Below, piece by piece: positions 7,460 to 16,370 of a stretch of 52,643 nucleotides of DNA (within the stretch, counting starts at the first letter, position 1; every line of letters begins with the position of its first letter). This stretch comes from a bacterium (GTDB lineage Bacteria; Planctomycetota; Planctomycetia; Pirellulales; UBA1268). A program made the position numbers and the translations under genes. Where the stretch lies: NCBI GenBank assembly GCA_029978085.1, contig JAPOJV010000004.1, positions 1 to 52,643 on the forward strand. Reading direction: 5' to 3'. Below the pieces are notes generated by a model. The model worked only from the letters and a program-made list of their open reading frames with translations, was not told the DNA's origin and ran no database searches.

Positions 7460-8759
7460 GGGTGGCCTCCGGCCAGGAGGCGAGCCGGCCCATCCGCTTC
7501 CAGTAGTCGGGAAACGTCTTGCCGACGCAGGCGGGATCCTCGATCTGCACGCCTGGCACCACGAGCCCGGGCAGTGAGAGACTCATTGCCATTCGATGGT
7601 CGTCGTAGGTGGAGACCGTTGCACCATGCAGCGTGGCCGGCTCGATCGTCATGCCGTCGGCATGCTCGGCCACCCGGGCCCCCAGCTTGCGCAGCTCGCG
7701 AACGAGGTCGCCGATCCGATCGGTCTCCTTGTCGCGAATATGGGCGACGTTCCGGATCGTGGTGGGACTCGACGCGAACAGGGCGACGGCCGCGAGCGTC
7801 GGCACGGTGTCGCTGATCGCGTTCATGTCGATGTCGATGCCGCGATCTGCCCGGCCGCGCACCGTGATCGATTCATTGCCAGCCGTCTCGTCCCATCTGA
7901 CCGTGCAGCCCATCCGCTCGAGCGCGTCGCACAGGCCGACGTCGCCCTGCATGCTCCGTCGTGACAGCCCTTCGAGCCGCACCTCGCCGCCGGTGATCGC
8001 GGCTGCGGCCACGAAGTAGCTCGCCGCGGAGGCGTCGGGCTCGACCGCATAGCGGCAGGCCGTGTAGCCCGTGGCAGGAATCTCCCAGCCGCGGTCGCCG
8101 AGTGGCATGCACGTGCCGCCGAAGCTGCGCATGACGCGGCTCGTCATGTCGAGGTAGGGGAGCGAGACGAGCTGGCCCTCGAACGTGATCCGCATGCCCT
8201 GGGGAACGCACGGGGCGATCATCGCGAGCCCGCTGGCGAACTGGCTCGACGTGCCGCCATGGACGGTGACGGGGCCGCCGACGATCCCCGGCGAGCGGAT
8301 CGCGACCGGCGGGCAGTCTCCGGGGCTCTCCGCTGTGGCGTCCACGCCCAGCGTTCGCAGGGCGGCCACCAGATCACCGATCGGACGCTGCCGCATGCGG
8401 GCGGTGCCGTCGAGGCGAAACGTCCCGCGGCCGAGTCCGCACACGGCTGACAGAAACCGCATCGTCGTGCCGCTGGCGGCGCAGTCGAGCGTCGCGACAT
8501 GCGCCGGAATGCTGCCGGCGCAGCCCTGCACAGTCAGCTCGCCTCGCCCCCAGTCGGCCTCGATGCCGATGCCGAGCGCTGCCAGGCCGGCGGCCATGAC
8601 GCGGGTGTCGTCACTGTCGAGCGCGCCGGTGATCACGCTTGTGCCGCGAGCGAGGGCGGCACAGACCAGAGCCCGGTTCGTGATGCTCTTCGAGCCGGGA
8701 GGGCGGATCGTGCCTCGAATCGGCCCGGGGCAGGTGGGGATGGGAAGCGGGTCCTGCAT
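7449..8759 (-). CDS. aroA: 3-phosphoshikimate 1-carboxyvinyltransferase (EPSP synthase)
   Basis: AroA joins phosphoenolpyruvate to shikimate 3-phosphate in the shikimate pathway, which also supplies chorismate for the MqnA reaction encoded nearby. Family motifs are clear: PPGSKSITNRALV at residues about 18-30, GNxGTTMR in variant form CAASGTTMRFL, RPIGDLVAALRTLG, GGTSSQFASGL, and the C-terminal VAHIRDKETDRI and YDDHRMAMS. ATG 8759 gives 436 residues, normal length; the track ORF begins in unrelated upstream sequence. It is divergent from the alcohol dehydrogenase, and its 3' end overlaps the zinc-ribbon gene. Confidence 0.96.
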   Translation of the reverse strand: MQDPLPIPTCPGPIRGTIRPPGSKSITNRALVCAALARGTSVITGALDSDDTRVMAAGLAALGIGIEADWGRGELTVQGCAGSIPAHVATLDCAASGTTMRFLSAVCGLGRGTFRLDGTARMRQRPIGDLVAALRTLGVDATAESPGDCPPVAIRSPGIVGGPVTVHGGTSSQFASGLAMIAPCVPQGMRITFEGQLVSLPYLDMTSRVMRSFGGTCMPLGDRGWEIPATGYTACRYAVEPDASAASYFVAAAAITGGEVRLEGLSRRSMQGDVGLCDALERMGCTVRWDETAGNESITVRGRADRGIDIDMNAISDTVPTLAAVALFASSPTTIRNVAHIRDKETDRIGDLVRELRKLGARVAEHADGMTIEPATLHGATVSTYDDHRMAMSLSLPGLVVPGVQIEDPACVGKTFPDYWKRMGRLASWPEATLSG

Positions 8760-8895
8760 GGCGGCTCGAGGAGGCGACGAGAGGCACGGCGGGGGAAACG
8801 AAACCTGCCCCGATGCCTGCCGGAGCGGAGGACGCGGTATCCTGCCCGGTCGACGTCGAGGCCGATGGCGACGAGTATAGCGCGGGAGAGCCAGC

Positions 8896-10101
8896 ATGCA
8901 CGCAGGAATGACGGGGCCGGGCAGTTACGACATGCTCGTGCCGCCACGGATCGTGTTCGGTGCAGGCCGTACGGCCGAGGTCGCCGGCCTCGTCGCCGAG
9001 TTCGGCCGGGCCGCGTGGATCGTGACCGGCCGCTCCAGTGGCCCGGCGAGCGGCGGGCTCGACGCCGTCGAACAGGCCTGTCGGCTGGCCGGCATTCCCA
9101 CGCTGCGGGTGGCGACGAGTGCGGGCGAGCCCACGGTGGACGACGTGACCGCGGCGCTCGCCGCGCTACCCAGCGAAGGACGGAAGGACGCGGTGATCGT
9201 CGCCGTCGGCGGCGGCGCCACGATCGACCTCGCCAAGGCGGTCGCCGCCCTCGCAACGAACGTCCCGCGCGACGCGGCCGACCTCGATGCGGCCGTGATC
9301 GATCATCTCGAGGGGGTGGGACGGGGGCTGCCGATCAGCCGTCTTCCCCTGCCGCTGGTGGCGGTGCCCACCACCGCGGGCACGGGGGCCGAGGCGACCC
9401 GCAACGCGGTGATCTCCTGCTCGCGACGGCGGTTCAAGAAGAGCATGCGCAGTCCCCTGCTGGTGCCGCGGGCGGCGGTCGTCGATCCGGCCCTCACGCT
9501 CTCGTGCTCGCGAGACACGACCATGGCCTCCGGGCTCGATTGCATCACGCAACTGATCGAGTCGTTCATCTGCCGGTTTCGGCAGCCGGTGCCCCGGGCG
9601 CTGGTGCTCGACGCCCTGCCGCGAGCCCTGGTCGCCCTCCCGCGGGTACTCGCCGCGCCGGCCGATCTGGATGCCCGGGCGGCATTGAGCCATGCGGCGC
9701 TGATGTCGGGCATCGCGCTTACGAACTCGGGGCTGGGCATGGCACACGGCGTGGCCGCGGCGCTCGGCATCGAGTGTGGCACGCCGCATGGCGTCGCCTG
9801 CGCCGTGATGCTCCCGGTGGCGCTGCGGGTCAACGAGCAGGTGGCCCGGGGCGATCTGGCCATGCTCGAGCGGACGCTCGACCCGGCGGCTGGTGATGAC
9901 GCGCGAGCGGCTCGGGCGTTCATGGAGCGGATCGAGCGGCTCTGCCTGGTCGCGGGCACGCCGCAGCGGCTGCGCGACGTCGGTCTCGCAGCCGATCGGC
10001 TTGGCTGGCTCGCGGAACACTCCGGCGGCGCGAGCATGAGAGGCAATCCGCGTGAGCTCGACGCAGCGGCATTGCTGCCGATTCTGGCGGCCTGCTACTG
10101 A
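8896..10101 (+). CDS. Iron-containing alcohol dehydrogenase family protein
   Basis: This 401-residue NAD(P)-dependent dehydrogenase belongs to the group III iron alcohol dehydrogenases. The nucleotide-binding segment is VGGGATIDLAKAVA, followed by PTTAGTGAEATRNAVI. The metal ligands fit the family pattern: Asp in SGLDCITQLIESF, His in GMAHGVAAALG and His in GTPHGVACAVMLP. A GGGAGAG Shine-Dalgarno precedes ATG 8896. The 136-base gap to aroA (8760-8895) should hold divergent promoters; a TATAGC near 8875 is a weak -10 candidate. The physiological alcohol is unknown. The 3' end overlaps the convergent next gene by 7 bases. Confidence 0.9.
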   Translation: MHAGMTGPGSYDMLVPPRIVFGAGRTAEVAGLVAEFGRAAWIVTGRSSGPASGGLDAVEQACRLAGIPTLRVATSAGEPTVDDVTAALAALPSEGRKDAVIVAVGGGATIDLAKAVAALATNVPRDAADLDAAVIDHLEGVGRGLPISRLPLPLVAVPTTAGTGAEATRNAVISCSRRRFKKSMRSPLLVPRAAVVDPALTLSCSRDTTMASGLDCITQLIESFICRFRQPVPRALVLDALPRALVALPRVLAAPADLDARAALSHAALMSGIALTNSGLGMAHGVAAALGIECGTPHGVACAVMLPVALRVNEQVARGDLAMLERTLDPAAGDDARAARAFMERIERLCLVAGTPQRLRDVGLAADRLGWLAEHSGGASMRGNPRELDAAALLPILAACY

Positions 10102-11363
10102 TCGCCACCCGCGATCACGGGATCGGTGAGGAGCTGCTGGAGCACGGCGCCGTCGGGCTCGCCGCTGAACGAGGCGAGCTGGAATTCACCCCGGGCCGAC
10201 GCGAGATCGGGCGTGTCCCGCAGCAGGTGGAAGGTGCCCAGGTAGAGGTGGTTTCCGGGCTTCCTCGCGGCATTGAACCACTGTTGCACGATTGCGAGCA
10301 GGACGTCGTCGGGAAGACGGTCGCGGGGCACACGTTCGTTCTGTCCCCGGTCCCGGTAGACGACGCGGGTGGCGTCGACTTCGATGATCCCGATGATCCG
10401 GCCATCCGCCAGTTCGATGTCGTTTTCGCTGCTCGCTTTCAGCGCCTTGTCCCGCAGGGCAGGGAAGTTTTTCGCGTAGGCGGCGAGCCGCCGCCAGCGA
10501 TCCAGCCGTTCGCTTGCAGACTCGTCCGGAGCAGCGACGTCCTGGGCTTTGTCGAGCAGTTTGTCGGCAGCGGGAAAGTCTCTCCGGCGCAGCGCGGCGT
10601 AGACGCTCTCGAGGTGATCCTCGAGGGTGTCGCCATCGCTGGCGGTGGTTTCCGGGGCAGCGTCCGGTTCGGGCTCCGGCTCCGTGAGGGATTCGGTCTC
10701 GGGTTCCGTGATGGGTTCGGGCTCCGACTCGGGCTCGCTCTCGGTCTCGGGTTCCGCGAGGGGCTCGGGGACGGGCCGGGGTGGGCGCACGGCTCGAGAT
10801 GGCTCGGATGCAGGCCGCTTGGGAGCGGGACGCTCGGGCCGCGGCGACGTCGACAACGCAACCGAGACGGCGGGCTTGCCAGACTGATTCTGCGAGACCT
10901 GGTATCCCAGCCAGCCTGCCGCTCCCAGGAGCAGGGCCACGACAGCGAGAGGCAGCACCGGACTCGACCGCCGCACGACCACGGGCGGCCGCACCGCCAC
11001 GCTGGGAGTGGGCAACATCGGGGCGGACGGGGGCTCGACAGCCTCGCCGGAGCCGAATACGCCTCCCGGCTGGTGGTTCGTCGGAGGGAAAGGCAGCGAG
11101 GGGCTGCCGCGAGCCGTGGAGGCTGCCGCGAGCATGGCGTCTCGCGACTGCTCGACCCGGGCCAGCAAGGCGTCCCGAGCCCTGGCGAGCGGCCCGGGAT
11201 CGATCGACCGCAGGGTGATCAGCTTCTGATCGGCCGCCCTCACGATCGCGAGCGGGTCGGTCTCCAGCGGGGAGACCCCGAGGACTCGATGCGGCGTCAC
11301 CAACTCGACGGCATCGATGCCGAGCCACTGGCGGCAGGGGTCAAATGGGGATTCATCGTGCAT
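10095..11363 (-). CDS. Hypothetical membrane protein with acidic Pro-Glu linker
   Basis: A 422-residue protein that I cannot name. The N-terminal 80 residues (LGVSPLETDPLAIVRAADQ) resemble the start of a J-like helical domain seen in planctomycete proteins. A single transmembrane helix follows (VLPLAVVALLLGAAGWLGY), then a low-complexity linker of repeated Glu-Pro, Glu-Ser and Glu-Thr, and a C-terminal globular domain with LADGRIIGIIEVDATRVVYRD, vaguely SHD1-like. It probably spans the inner membrane with the C-terminal domain outside the cytosol. The gene is convergent with the alcohol dehydrogenase. Start ATG 11363 lacks a good ribosome binding site and is uncertain. Confidence 0.65.
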   Translation of the reverse strand: MHDESPFDPCRQWLGIDAVELVTPHRVLGVSPLETDPLAIVRAADQKLITLRSIDPGPLARARDALLARVEQSRDAMLAAASTARGSPSLPFPPTNHQPGGVFGSGEAVEPPSAPMLPTPSVAVRPPVVVRRSSPVLPLAVVALLLGAAGWLGYQVSQNQSGKPAVSVALSTSPRPERPAPKRPASEPSRAVRPPRPVPEPLAEPETESEPESEPEPITEPETESLTEPEPEPDAAPETTASDGDTLEDHLESVYAALRRRDFPAADKLLDKAQDVAAPDESASERLDRWRRLAAYAKNFPALRDKALKASSENDIELADGRIIGIIEVDATRVVYRDRGQNERVPRDRLPDDVLLAIVQQWFNAARKPGNHLYLGTFHLLRDTPDLASARGEFQLASFSGEPDGAVLQQLLTDPVIAGGDQ

Positions 11364-11427
11364 CTGAACACCGATCGGATGGGTGAGTCCGCGCTGCGGA
11401 ACCCCCCATCATAGCCGGTGCCCCACA

Positions 11428-13695
11428 TCACGTCAGCCTGCGCCACGCCGTCATTTCCGCGATCGTGTGCTGGTGCTTGCGGGCCGTCTCCCGGATCACG
11501 AACGGAATGTCACCGCGTGACACCAACGCGAACCGCGGGGTCAGGCAGCGTTCCAGTCCCGTGAACGTCGTCAGCGGCTCGCCATGCTCCCGACGTCCCC
11601 CGAGCCACTTGTCCTTGGGAGTGTATTCCTCGAGCCACGTGTAGGGAGACGTGATCACGAGCAGGCCCCCGGGCAGGATCCGGTCGGCAATCTCCCGGAG
11701 AAACAGCGAGGGATCGTAGAGACGGTCGATGAGGTTGCCGGCGAACACGAGGTCATAGCCAGCGTAGATCGCCTTGAGGTTGCAGGCGTCGCCCTGCATG
11801 AAGAGCACGCGGGAGCCGATGTCACCGAGGCCGAGCCGCTCGAGCGAGATCGCCCGCGGGACCGTGAGCTCGCCCTCGGTCGGAATTTCGTAGTGCAGCT
11901 CGTCCCCCTGCTGGAGCCGCACGCCCGACTGGATGAACCGGGCTGAGAAGTCGATCGCGTCGACATGGGCGAAGTGGCGGGCGAACTCGAACGCGGAGCG
12001 GCCGACAGAGCAGCCGATGTCGAGGCACTTGCCCCGACGATCCGCAGGCACGTGTGGCATCGTGGCCGCCACGCAGGCCTGCGGGAAGTTGGCCACGCCG
12101 AGCACGCTGCCGCGGTTCGCAGCGTCGCCGCCGGAAGCGGCATCGAACCCTCCGGAAGCGGCGTCACCATAGTGGAAATCGAGATACTGCGTCACGAGTT
12201 GATCGGTCTCGTAGAGCCGCGAGCCGGCCGTAACCGCCTCGTTGCCCGGCTCCTCGACGATCGTGCGGAAGCCCGCGTGCTGGAAGAAGTGCCGTCGAAA
12301 GGCATAGCGGGCGCTGGCGAGCGCCTCGTTGCCGGTCGAGATCCAGGAGCCTCCCTTGATCAGATTGTGGCGGCCGTCGAACGTGGGCACAGAGAAGTCG
12401 TCGTAGAGCGGGTGGATCTCGAAACCCTTGAAGGGCATGATCGGCGTGCGGGTCCACTGCCAGACGTTGCCCACGACGTCACAGAACTCGCCCTGTGGAA
12501 AGGCGTCGACGGGGCAGCTCGACGCGAAGTGCTCGAGATTGAGATTGCCGGGAGCGCGGTCCCACGACGGGTGGTCGCCCGGCACCTCGTCGCGGAGCGC
12601 CTGCCAATGGGCCTCGGTTGGCAAGAGCACGTTCTCGCCCGTCCGCTTGGCCAGCCAGGTGCAGTAGGCCTGGGCCTCCAGACAGTTGACCTCGACCGGC
12701 CAATCGAGCGGCAGGGGCCGCTCGTCGAGCAGGTTCCGCTGCCAGTAGCCGTCGGCGCGGCTGAGCCAGAACTTGGGATGCTCGGCCCGCGTGTAGTGGA
12801 GCCAGCCGCGGCCCTCCTCGGTCCAGAGCGACTCGTCGCGATACCCGCCGGCAGTCACGAACTCCAGGAACTCGGCGTTGGAGACGAGCCGCTTCCCCGC
12901 GCGAAACGGAGGCAGGGCCGCGTCCTCGTGTCCGTATTCGTTGTCCCAGCCGTAGGTGTGATCGTCGGCCCGCTTGCCGAGCCGCACGGTCCGGCCGGCG
13001 ACGGGGAGCCAGTCATTCGCCGGCGGAGTGCCCGTCGTCGTGCAGGCCGCCCAGAGTCGCCGCTCCTCGGCGGTGAGTTCGTCGCCATGACGCAGTTCGT
13101 CGAGCGGCATCTGCCGCATGATCACGCTCGATGTCTCGAGGTGGATCCGCTCGTGCTCGATGCCCATCAGGATCACCCAGGCGGGCGAGTCCTGACGGAT
13201 CGGCAGTTCGAGCGGCATCGACTGGATGAACCCATCGACGAGCTCCCGCAGCGCGGCTCGGTAGTCGCGAACCGTGCGAACGCTCGGCCAGTCGTAGTGG
13301 GCCGTGTTGAGATCGTCCCACGACATCTCGTCGACGCCCACGGCCATCATGGCCTCGAGCACGGCATCGAGCCGCCGGGGAATCAGCCGACCGGCCGTGA
13401 GCTTGTTGACATAGAACACCGCCGGATGGGCGAAGTAGAAGATCAGCGGGTGGCGGAGCGGTTCGTGCCGCTCGTAGTAGGAGGCGTCGTCACGGATCAG
13501 ATCGAAGAGCCGCTCGTAGATCGCACAGGTCTGATGGAAATAGCGGCGGATCTCGGCCCGCTTTGCGGCGACCGGATCGGCCGCCGCAGGATCGGCGGTG
13601 AGCAGCACCGTGTGGGTCGGGGCCAGTGCCGCCTCGAATTCGGCGAATCGGCTGGAGGGGGCGCGGACGGGCGACGTGGCGACAGGGGGCTTCAT
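11428..13695 (-). CDS. ovoA: 5-histidylcysteine sulfoxide synthase / 4-mercaptohistidine methyltransferase (OvoA)
   Basis: OvoA is the bifunctional enzyme of ovothiol synthesis. An iron sulfoxide synthase joins cysteine to C5 of histidine, and a C-terminal methyltransferase N-methylates the resulting thiohistidine. Three domains are visible: an N-terminal DinB-like helical region with the iron-ligand HX3HXE motif (EHERIHLETS), a formylglycine-generating-enzyme-like domain (VNCLEAQAYCTWLAKRTGENV, GNVWQWTRT, HNLIKGGSW), and from about residue 560 a SAM methyltransferase (KCLDIGCSVGRSAFEFARHF). A short Gly/Ala/Asp repeat (DAASGG) links them. ATG 13695 is chosen because AGGAG lies just upstream; it gives 755 residues, as expected for OvoA rather than EgtB. 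It lies 24 bases after the ADP-ribosylglycohydrolase gene in the same direction. Confidence 0.9.
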   Translation of the reverse strand: MKPPVATSPVRAPSSRFAEFEAALAPTHTVLLTADPAAADPVAAKRAEIRRYFHQTCAIYERLFDLIRDDASYYERHEPLRHPLIFYFAHPAVFYVNKLTAGRLIPRRLDAVLEAMMAVGVDEMSWDDLNTAHYDWPSVRTVRDYRAALRELVDGFIQSMPLELPIRQDSPAWVILMGIEHERIHLETSSVIMRQMPLDELRHGDELTAEERRLWAACTTTGTPPANDWLPVAGRTVRLGKRADDHTYGWDNEYGHEDAALPPFRAGKRLVSNAEFLEFVTAGGYRDESLWTEEGRGWLHYTRAEHPKFWLSRADGYWQRNLLDERPLPLDWPVEVNCLEAQAYCTWLAKRTGENVLLPTEAHWQALRDEVPGDHPSWDRAPGNLNLEHFASSCPVDAFPQGEFCDVVGNVWQWTRTPIMPFKGFEIHPLYDDFSVPTFDGRHNLIKGGSWISTGNEALASARYAFRRHFFQHAGFRTIVEEPGNEAVTAGSRLYETDQLVTQYLDFHYGDAASGGFDAASGGDAANRGSVLGVANFPQACVAATMPHVPADRRGKCLDIGCSVGRSAFEFARHFAHVDAIDFSARFIQSGVRLQQGDELHYEIPTEGELTVPRAISLERLGLGDIGSRVLFMQGDACNLKAIYAGYDLVFAGNLIDRLYDPSLFLREIADRILPGGLLVITSPYTWLEEYTPKDKWLGGRREHGEPLTTFTGLERCLTPRFALVSRGDIPFVIRETARKHQHTIAEMTAWRRLT

Positions 13696-13719
13696 GCAGC
13701 TCCTCACGACTCAGAAACC

Positions 13720-14778
13720 TTACGAAACCGAAAGTGTATCGTGAGCCTGCAAATCTGCGAGCAGTCGGCGGGGAATCGATGCCGTCGCCCCGAGCAGCGC
13801 CCCGACGACGGCCCCACGATGGCAGTTGTCGCCGCCGCACAGGGCGTTGGCGCGGACGCCGGCGGCACAGTCGCCTGCGTGCTGGCAGGCGAGAAAGACC
13901 GCCGCCGGGAAGGCCTCGTCGATATAGCAGGCGGGGCTCAGGACTCCACCAACGACGGCACGGTCGGGGCACGGGCCGCCTGCTGCGTCACAGCGGCCAT
14001 TCCAATCGGCGAGTTTCGCCGCGGACACCCAGTCAGACGCCTCCTCGAGGACGACAGTGCGGAGGTCCTCGGCGGGGCGATCACCGCGGGTGAGCCGCAC
14101 GAGCATTCGCACGAAGGCATCGGCAGCCGCCAGGACGTCGTCGTCCTTGTGGGTCAGCGAGACGTGAACCCTCACGATCCGCCGCAGGTCGGGATGCCGT
14201 GGGCCAAGCCCGGCCACGATCGCAGGCACGTGGGCCAGGCCGCCGATATGCACGTCGCGAACACCACAGTTGATCGGCTTGCGGCCCGCTGCCAGGTTCG
14301 TGAAGAAGTGGCGGTGGTATTCCTCGACGTAGGTGTCGCCATGTCGAGCCGGCTGCCGCATGAAGGCCACGTAGTGGTCGAGCCAGCGTTCGGGATCGTA
14401 GTCGCGGTCGCGGCGCACCAGGCGGTAGAGTTCGGCCGCGAGCTGGAAGTTGAGCGTGTTGCCGCCGGCCGGGAGCCGCTGGTGGTAGTGAACACCGCGG
14501 CGACCCCAGAACTGCGCCTGGTCGCCGAGGATGTCGAACTGTGGTCCAGCCGCGACGTAGCTCGACCGCCAGAGGATGCTGTCGGGGTGCGGGCTGCGGG
14601 GAGGCAGATAGCCGATCCCGTCGGCAGGCGCGAGCAATTCGGGATAGTCGCGGTCGAGTGCCGCGCGGTCGTAATACCAATGGACGGGCATCGACACCGC
14701 GTCGGCCACGAGTGAGCCGAGGAACGCGGCGCGGGCCCGGTCATCGCCGGATGTGTCGGCGGCCATGTCGTCTGTCAT
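13720..14778 (-). CDS. ADP-ribosylglycohydrolase family protein (J1-crystallin-like)
   Basis: A 352-residue member of the ADP-ribosylglycohydrolase superfamily, closest in motif to the J1-crystallin/selenoprotein J branch. Features are the N-terminal AAFLGSLVADAVSMPVHWYYD, a central LPAGGNTLNFQLA, and the C-terminal GGDNCHRGAVVGALLGA. Classical family members have GDxD-type metal aspartates in the last motif; here it reads GDNCHRG, so de-ADP-ribosylation activity is not assured. The ATG overlaps the stop of the amino acid ABC ATPase (ATGA), and ovoA follows 24 bases downstream. The stop is TAA, one of three true TAA terminators in the window. Possible roles are hydrolysis of an ADP-ribose-like or other glycosidic substrate. 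Confidence 0.82.
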   Translation of the reverse strand: MTDDMAADTSGDDRARAAFLGSLVADAVSMPVHWYYDRAALDRDYPELLAPADGIGYLPPRSPHPDSILWRSSYVAAGPQFDILGDQAQFWGRRGVHYHQRLPAGGNTLNFQLAAELYRLVRRDRDYDPERWLDHYVAFMRQPARHGDTYVEEYHRHFFTNLAAGRKPINCGVRDVHIGGLAHVPAIVAGLGPRHPDLRRIVRVHVSLTHKDDDVLAAADAFVRMLVRLTRGDRPAEDLRTVVLEEASDWVSAAKLADWNGRCDAAGGPCPDRAVVGGVLSPACYIDEAFPAAVFLACQHAGDCAAGVRANALCGGDNCHRGAVVGALLGATASIPRRLLADLQAHDTLSVS

Positions 14779-15536
14779 GAGGCGAGGGCCCCGTCAAGAA
14801 ATGCCCGCACCCGCGGGTGTGCCTGCTCGGTGAAAAACGCACGCGAGCGATCGTGGGCCAGCACGCGGCCGTCGGCGATGAAGGCCACCTCGTCGGCGAC
14901 CCGGCGGGCGAACGCCATCTCGTGGGTCACCAGGATGAACTGCGTGCCCGAGGTGCGCAGTTCGCCGATCATTTCCAGCACCTCGCTGCGCATCTCGGGA
15001 TCGAGTGCCGATGTCGGCTCGTCGAGAAACAGCCGTTGCGGCTGGGTCACGAGGGCCCGCAGGATCGCGATCCGCTGCTTCTGGCCACCGGACAACTCGG
15101 CCGGCCGCTTGTGGGCGTGCTGGGTGAGGCGAAACCGTTCGAGCGGACCCCGGACTCGGTCGGCTGCCGCGGCCGGCGACAGGCCGTGCACGTGGACGAG
15201 CGGCAGCAGGAGGTTGTCCATGGCGGTGAGATGCGGGAACAAGTTGTATGCCTGGAAAACCGTGCCCACGGTGCGGCGGTAACCGCGGAGCCCCGTCTCG
15301 TCGCGGGGCAGCGGCACGTCGTCGAATGCAACGTTGCCGGCCGTCGGCACGTCGAGGCCTGCGAGAATCCGCAAGAGCGTCGACTTGCCGCCGCCGGACG
15401 GGCCGACGAGCACGAGCGCCGTGATGTCGGCGGTGGCGAGGTTCAGGCCGTCGAGGACGGTGGCCGTGGTGGCGGGACGGCCCGCAGCGGCTGGCGTGGT
15501 GAACCGCTGCACGAGGCCGCGGACGTCGAGCTTCAT
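14775..15536 (-). CDS. Polar amino acid ABC transporter ATP-binding protein (GlnQ type)
   Basis: A 253-residue ATPase energising amino acid import. Walker A is GPSGGGKSTLLR, the Q-loop VFQAYNLFPHLTAMDN is characteristic of the GlnQ/HisP group, the signature is LSGGQKQRIAI, Walker B LFLDEPTSALDPE and the switch histidine is in VTHEMAFARRVAD. Upstream lies the permease (16-base gap) and downstream the ADP-ribosylglycohydrolase (4-base overlap). The start MKLDVRGLVQRF is the only sensible one before the first strand. Confidence 0.93.
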   Translation of the reverse strand: MKLDVRGLVQRFTTPAAAGRPATTATVLDGLNLATADITALVLVGPSGGGKSTLLRILAGLDVPTAGNVAFDDVPLPRDETGLRGYRRTVGTVFQAYNLFPHLTAMDNLLLPLVHVHGLSPAAAADRVRGPLERFRLTQHAHKRPAELSGGQKQRIAILRALVTQPQRLFLDEPTSALDPEMRSEVLEMIGELRTSGTQFILVTHEMAFARRVADEVAFIADGRVLAHDRSRAFFTEQAHPRVRAFLDGALAS

Positions 15537-15552
15537 GCCGGTGGTCTTCCCG

Positions 15553-16290
15553 TCAGGCCGCCTCGTACCGGAACCGACGCTCGAGCCACCGCGACACGCC
15601 GGCCAACGGCAGCGTGACCGCGAGGTAGCCGGCGGCCAGCGGCAGATAGCTTTCGAGCGTCGAGTAGGTGAACGAGTTGACCTCCTGAGCGGCGAGCGTG
15701 AACTCGGAAATGGCGATCACCGACAACAGCGACGAATCCTTGATCAGCGACACGAGCTGGCCCGCCACGGCCGGAAGCACGATCCGCACGGCCTGCGGCA
15801 GCACGACCAGCCGGAGCGTCTGGGCGGGCGCGAGGCCGATCGCCCGGGCGCTGTCGAGCTGGGCCTTGGGAATGGCATCGAGGCCGCCGCGGAAGATCTC
15901 GGCCATGTAGGCGCCGCTGAACAGGGCGAGCACGGCCACGCCCACCACGTAGCGGTTCTCGAGGCCGACGGCGCTGGCGACCACATAGAAGCCGATCAGC
16001 AGCTGCACGAGCAGCGGTGTGCCGCGAATGAGCTCGACGTAGATCCGCGCCGTGGCCTCGACGAGCGACTGCCGCGACCGCAGCATGAAGGCCGCGACGC
16101 CGCCGATCGCGACACTGGCGGCGAGGGCCGCGATGCTCAGTCCGACGGTCGTGAGCCAGCCCTGCACGAACTTCTGCCGGTAGTCCCAGACCCCTGCCCA
16201 GTTCCAGGCGTAGCCGACCCGCCAGAATGCCAGGGCGATGCCGGCGGCGAAGAGCACGACGACGATGAGGTGGGCGAGCCAGCGCGGCAT
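15553..16290 (-). CDS. Polar amino acid ABC transporter permease
   Basis: A 245-residue inner-membrane permease of the His/Glu/Gln/Arg family. It has an N-terminal helix (HLIVVVLFAAGIALAF), the family start WLTTVGLSIAALAASVAIGG, the conserved YVELIRGTPLLVQLL, and the EAA-loop AEIFRGGLDAIPKAQLDSARAIGL that docks the ATPase. It ends with a helix and RWLERRFRYEAA. It lies between the binding protein and the ATPase in the same direction, completing a three-part importer. Substrate specificity cannot be read from the sequence. Confidence 0.92.
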   Translation of the reverse strand: MPRWLAHLIVVVLFAAGIALAFWRVGYAWNWAGVWDYRQKFVQGWLTTVGLSIAALAASVAIGGVAAFMLRSRQSLVEATARIYVELIRGTPLLVQLLIGFYVVASAVGLENRYVVGVAVLALFSGAYMAEIFRGGLDAIPKAQLDSARAIGLAPAQTLRLVVLPQAVRIVLPAVAGQLVSLIKDSSLLSVIAISEFTLAAQEVNSFTYSTLESYLPLAAGYLAVTLPLAGVSRWLERRFRYEAA

Positions 16291-16335
16291 GCGGGAAAGG
16301 GTACCACGCGTGGGGCCGTGGCGCTGGTTTCTTTT

Positions 16336-16362
16336 CCGGTCACGGCGTGACCGGGCTACGGG
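16336..16362 (-). repeat. 27-nt palindromic repeat, copy 1
   Basis: CCGGTCACGGCGTGACCGG is a 19-nt element with 9-bp perfect arms around a single central base, followed by GGCTACGGG. An identical 27-nt copy is at 18497-18523. This copy starts 8 bases after the stop of the amino-acid-binding protein gene and before the permease gene, so it can form a strong intercistronic hairpin. It resembles REP elements that stabilise upstream mRNA. Confidence 0.85.
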
Positions 16363-16370
16363 CTGCGAAC

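Noticed and set aside
11965-14715. 916-residue plus-strand ORF
   Set aside because: It is antisense to ovoA and the ADP-ribosylglycohydrolase gene, has no recognisable motif, and is a product of high G+C content. The same applies to 3348-4625, 24250-26403 and 21401-23104 beyond the STAS gene.
13720-14778. A toxin-antitoxin or DraG-type regulator of nitrogenase
   Set aside because: No nitrogenase, DraT or toxin gene is adjacent, and the motifs fit the J1-crystallin-like branch better.
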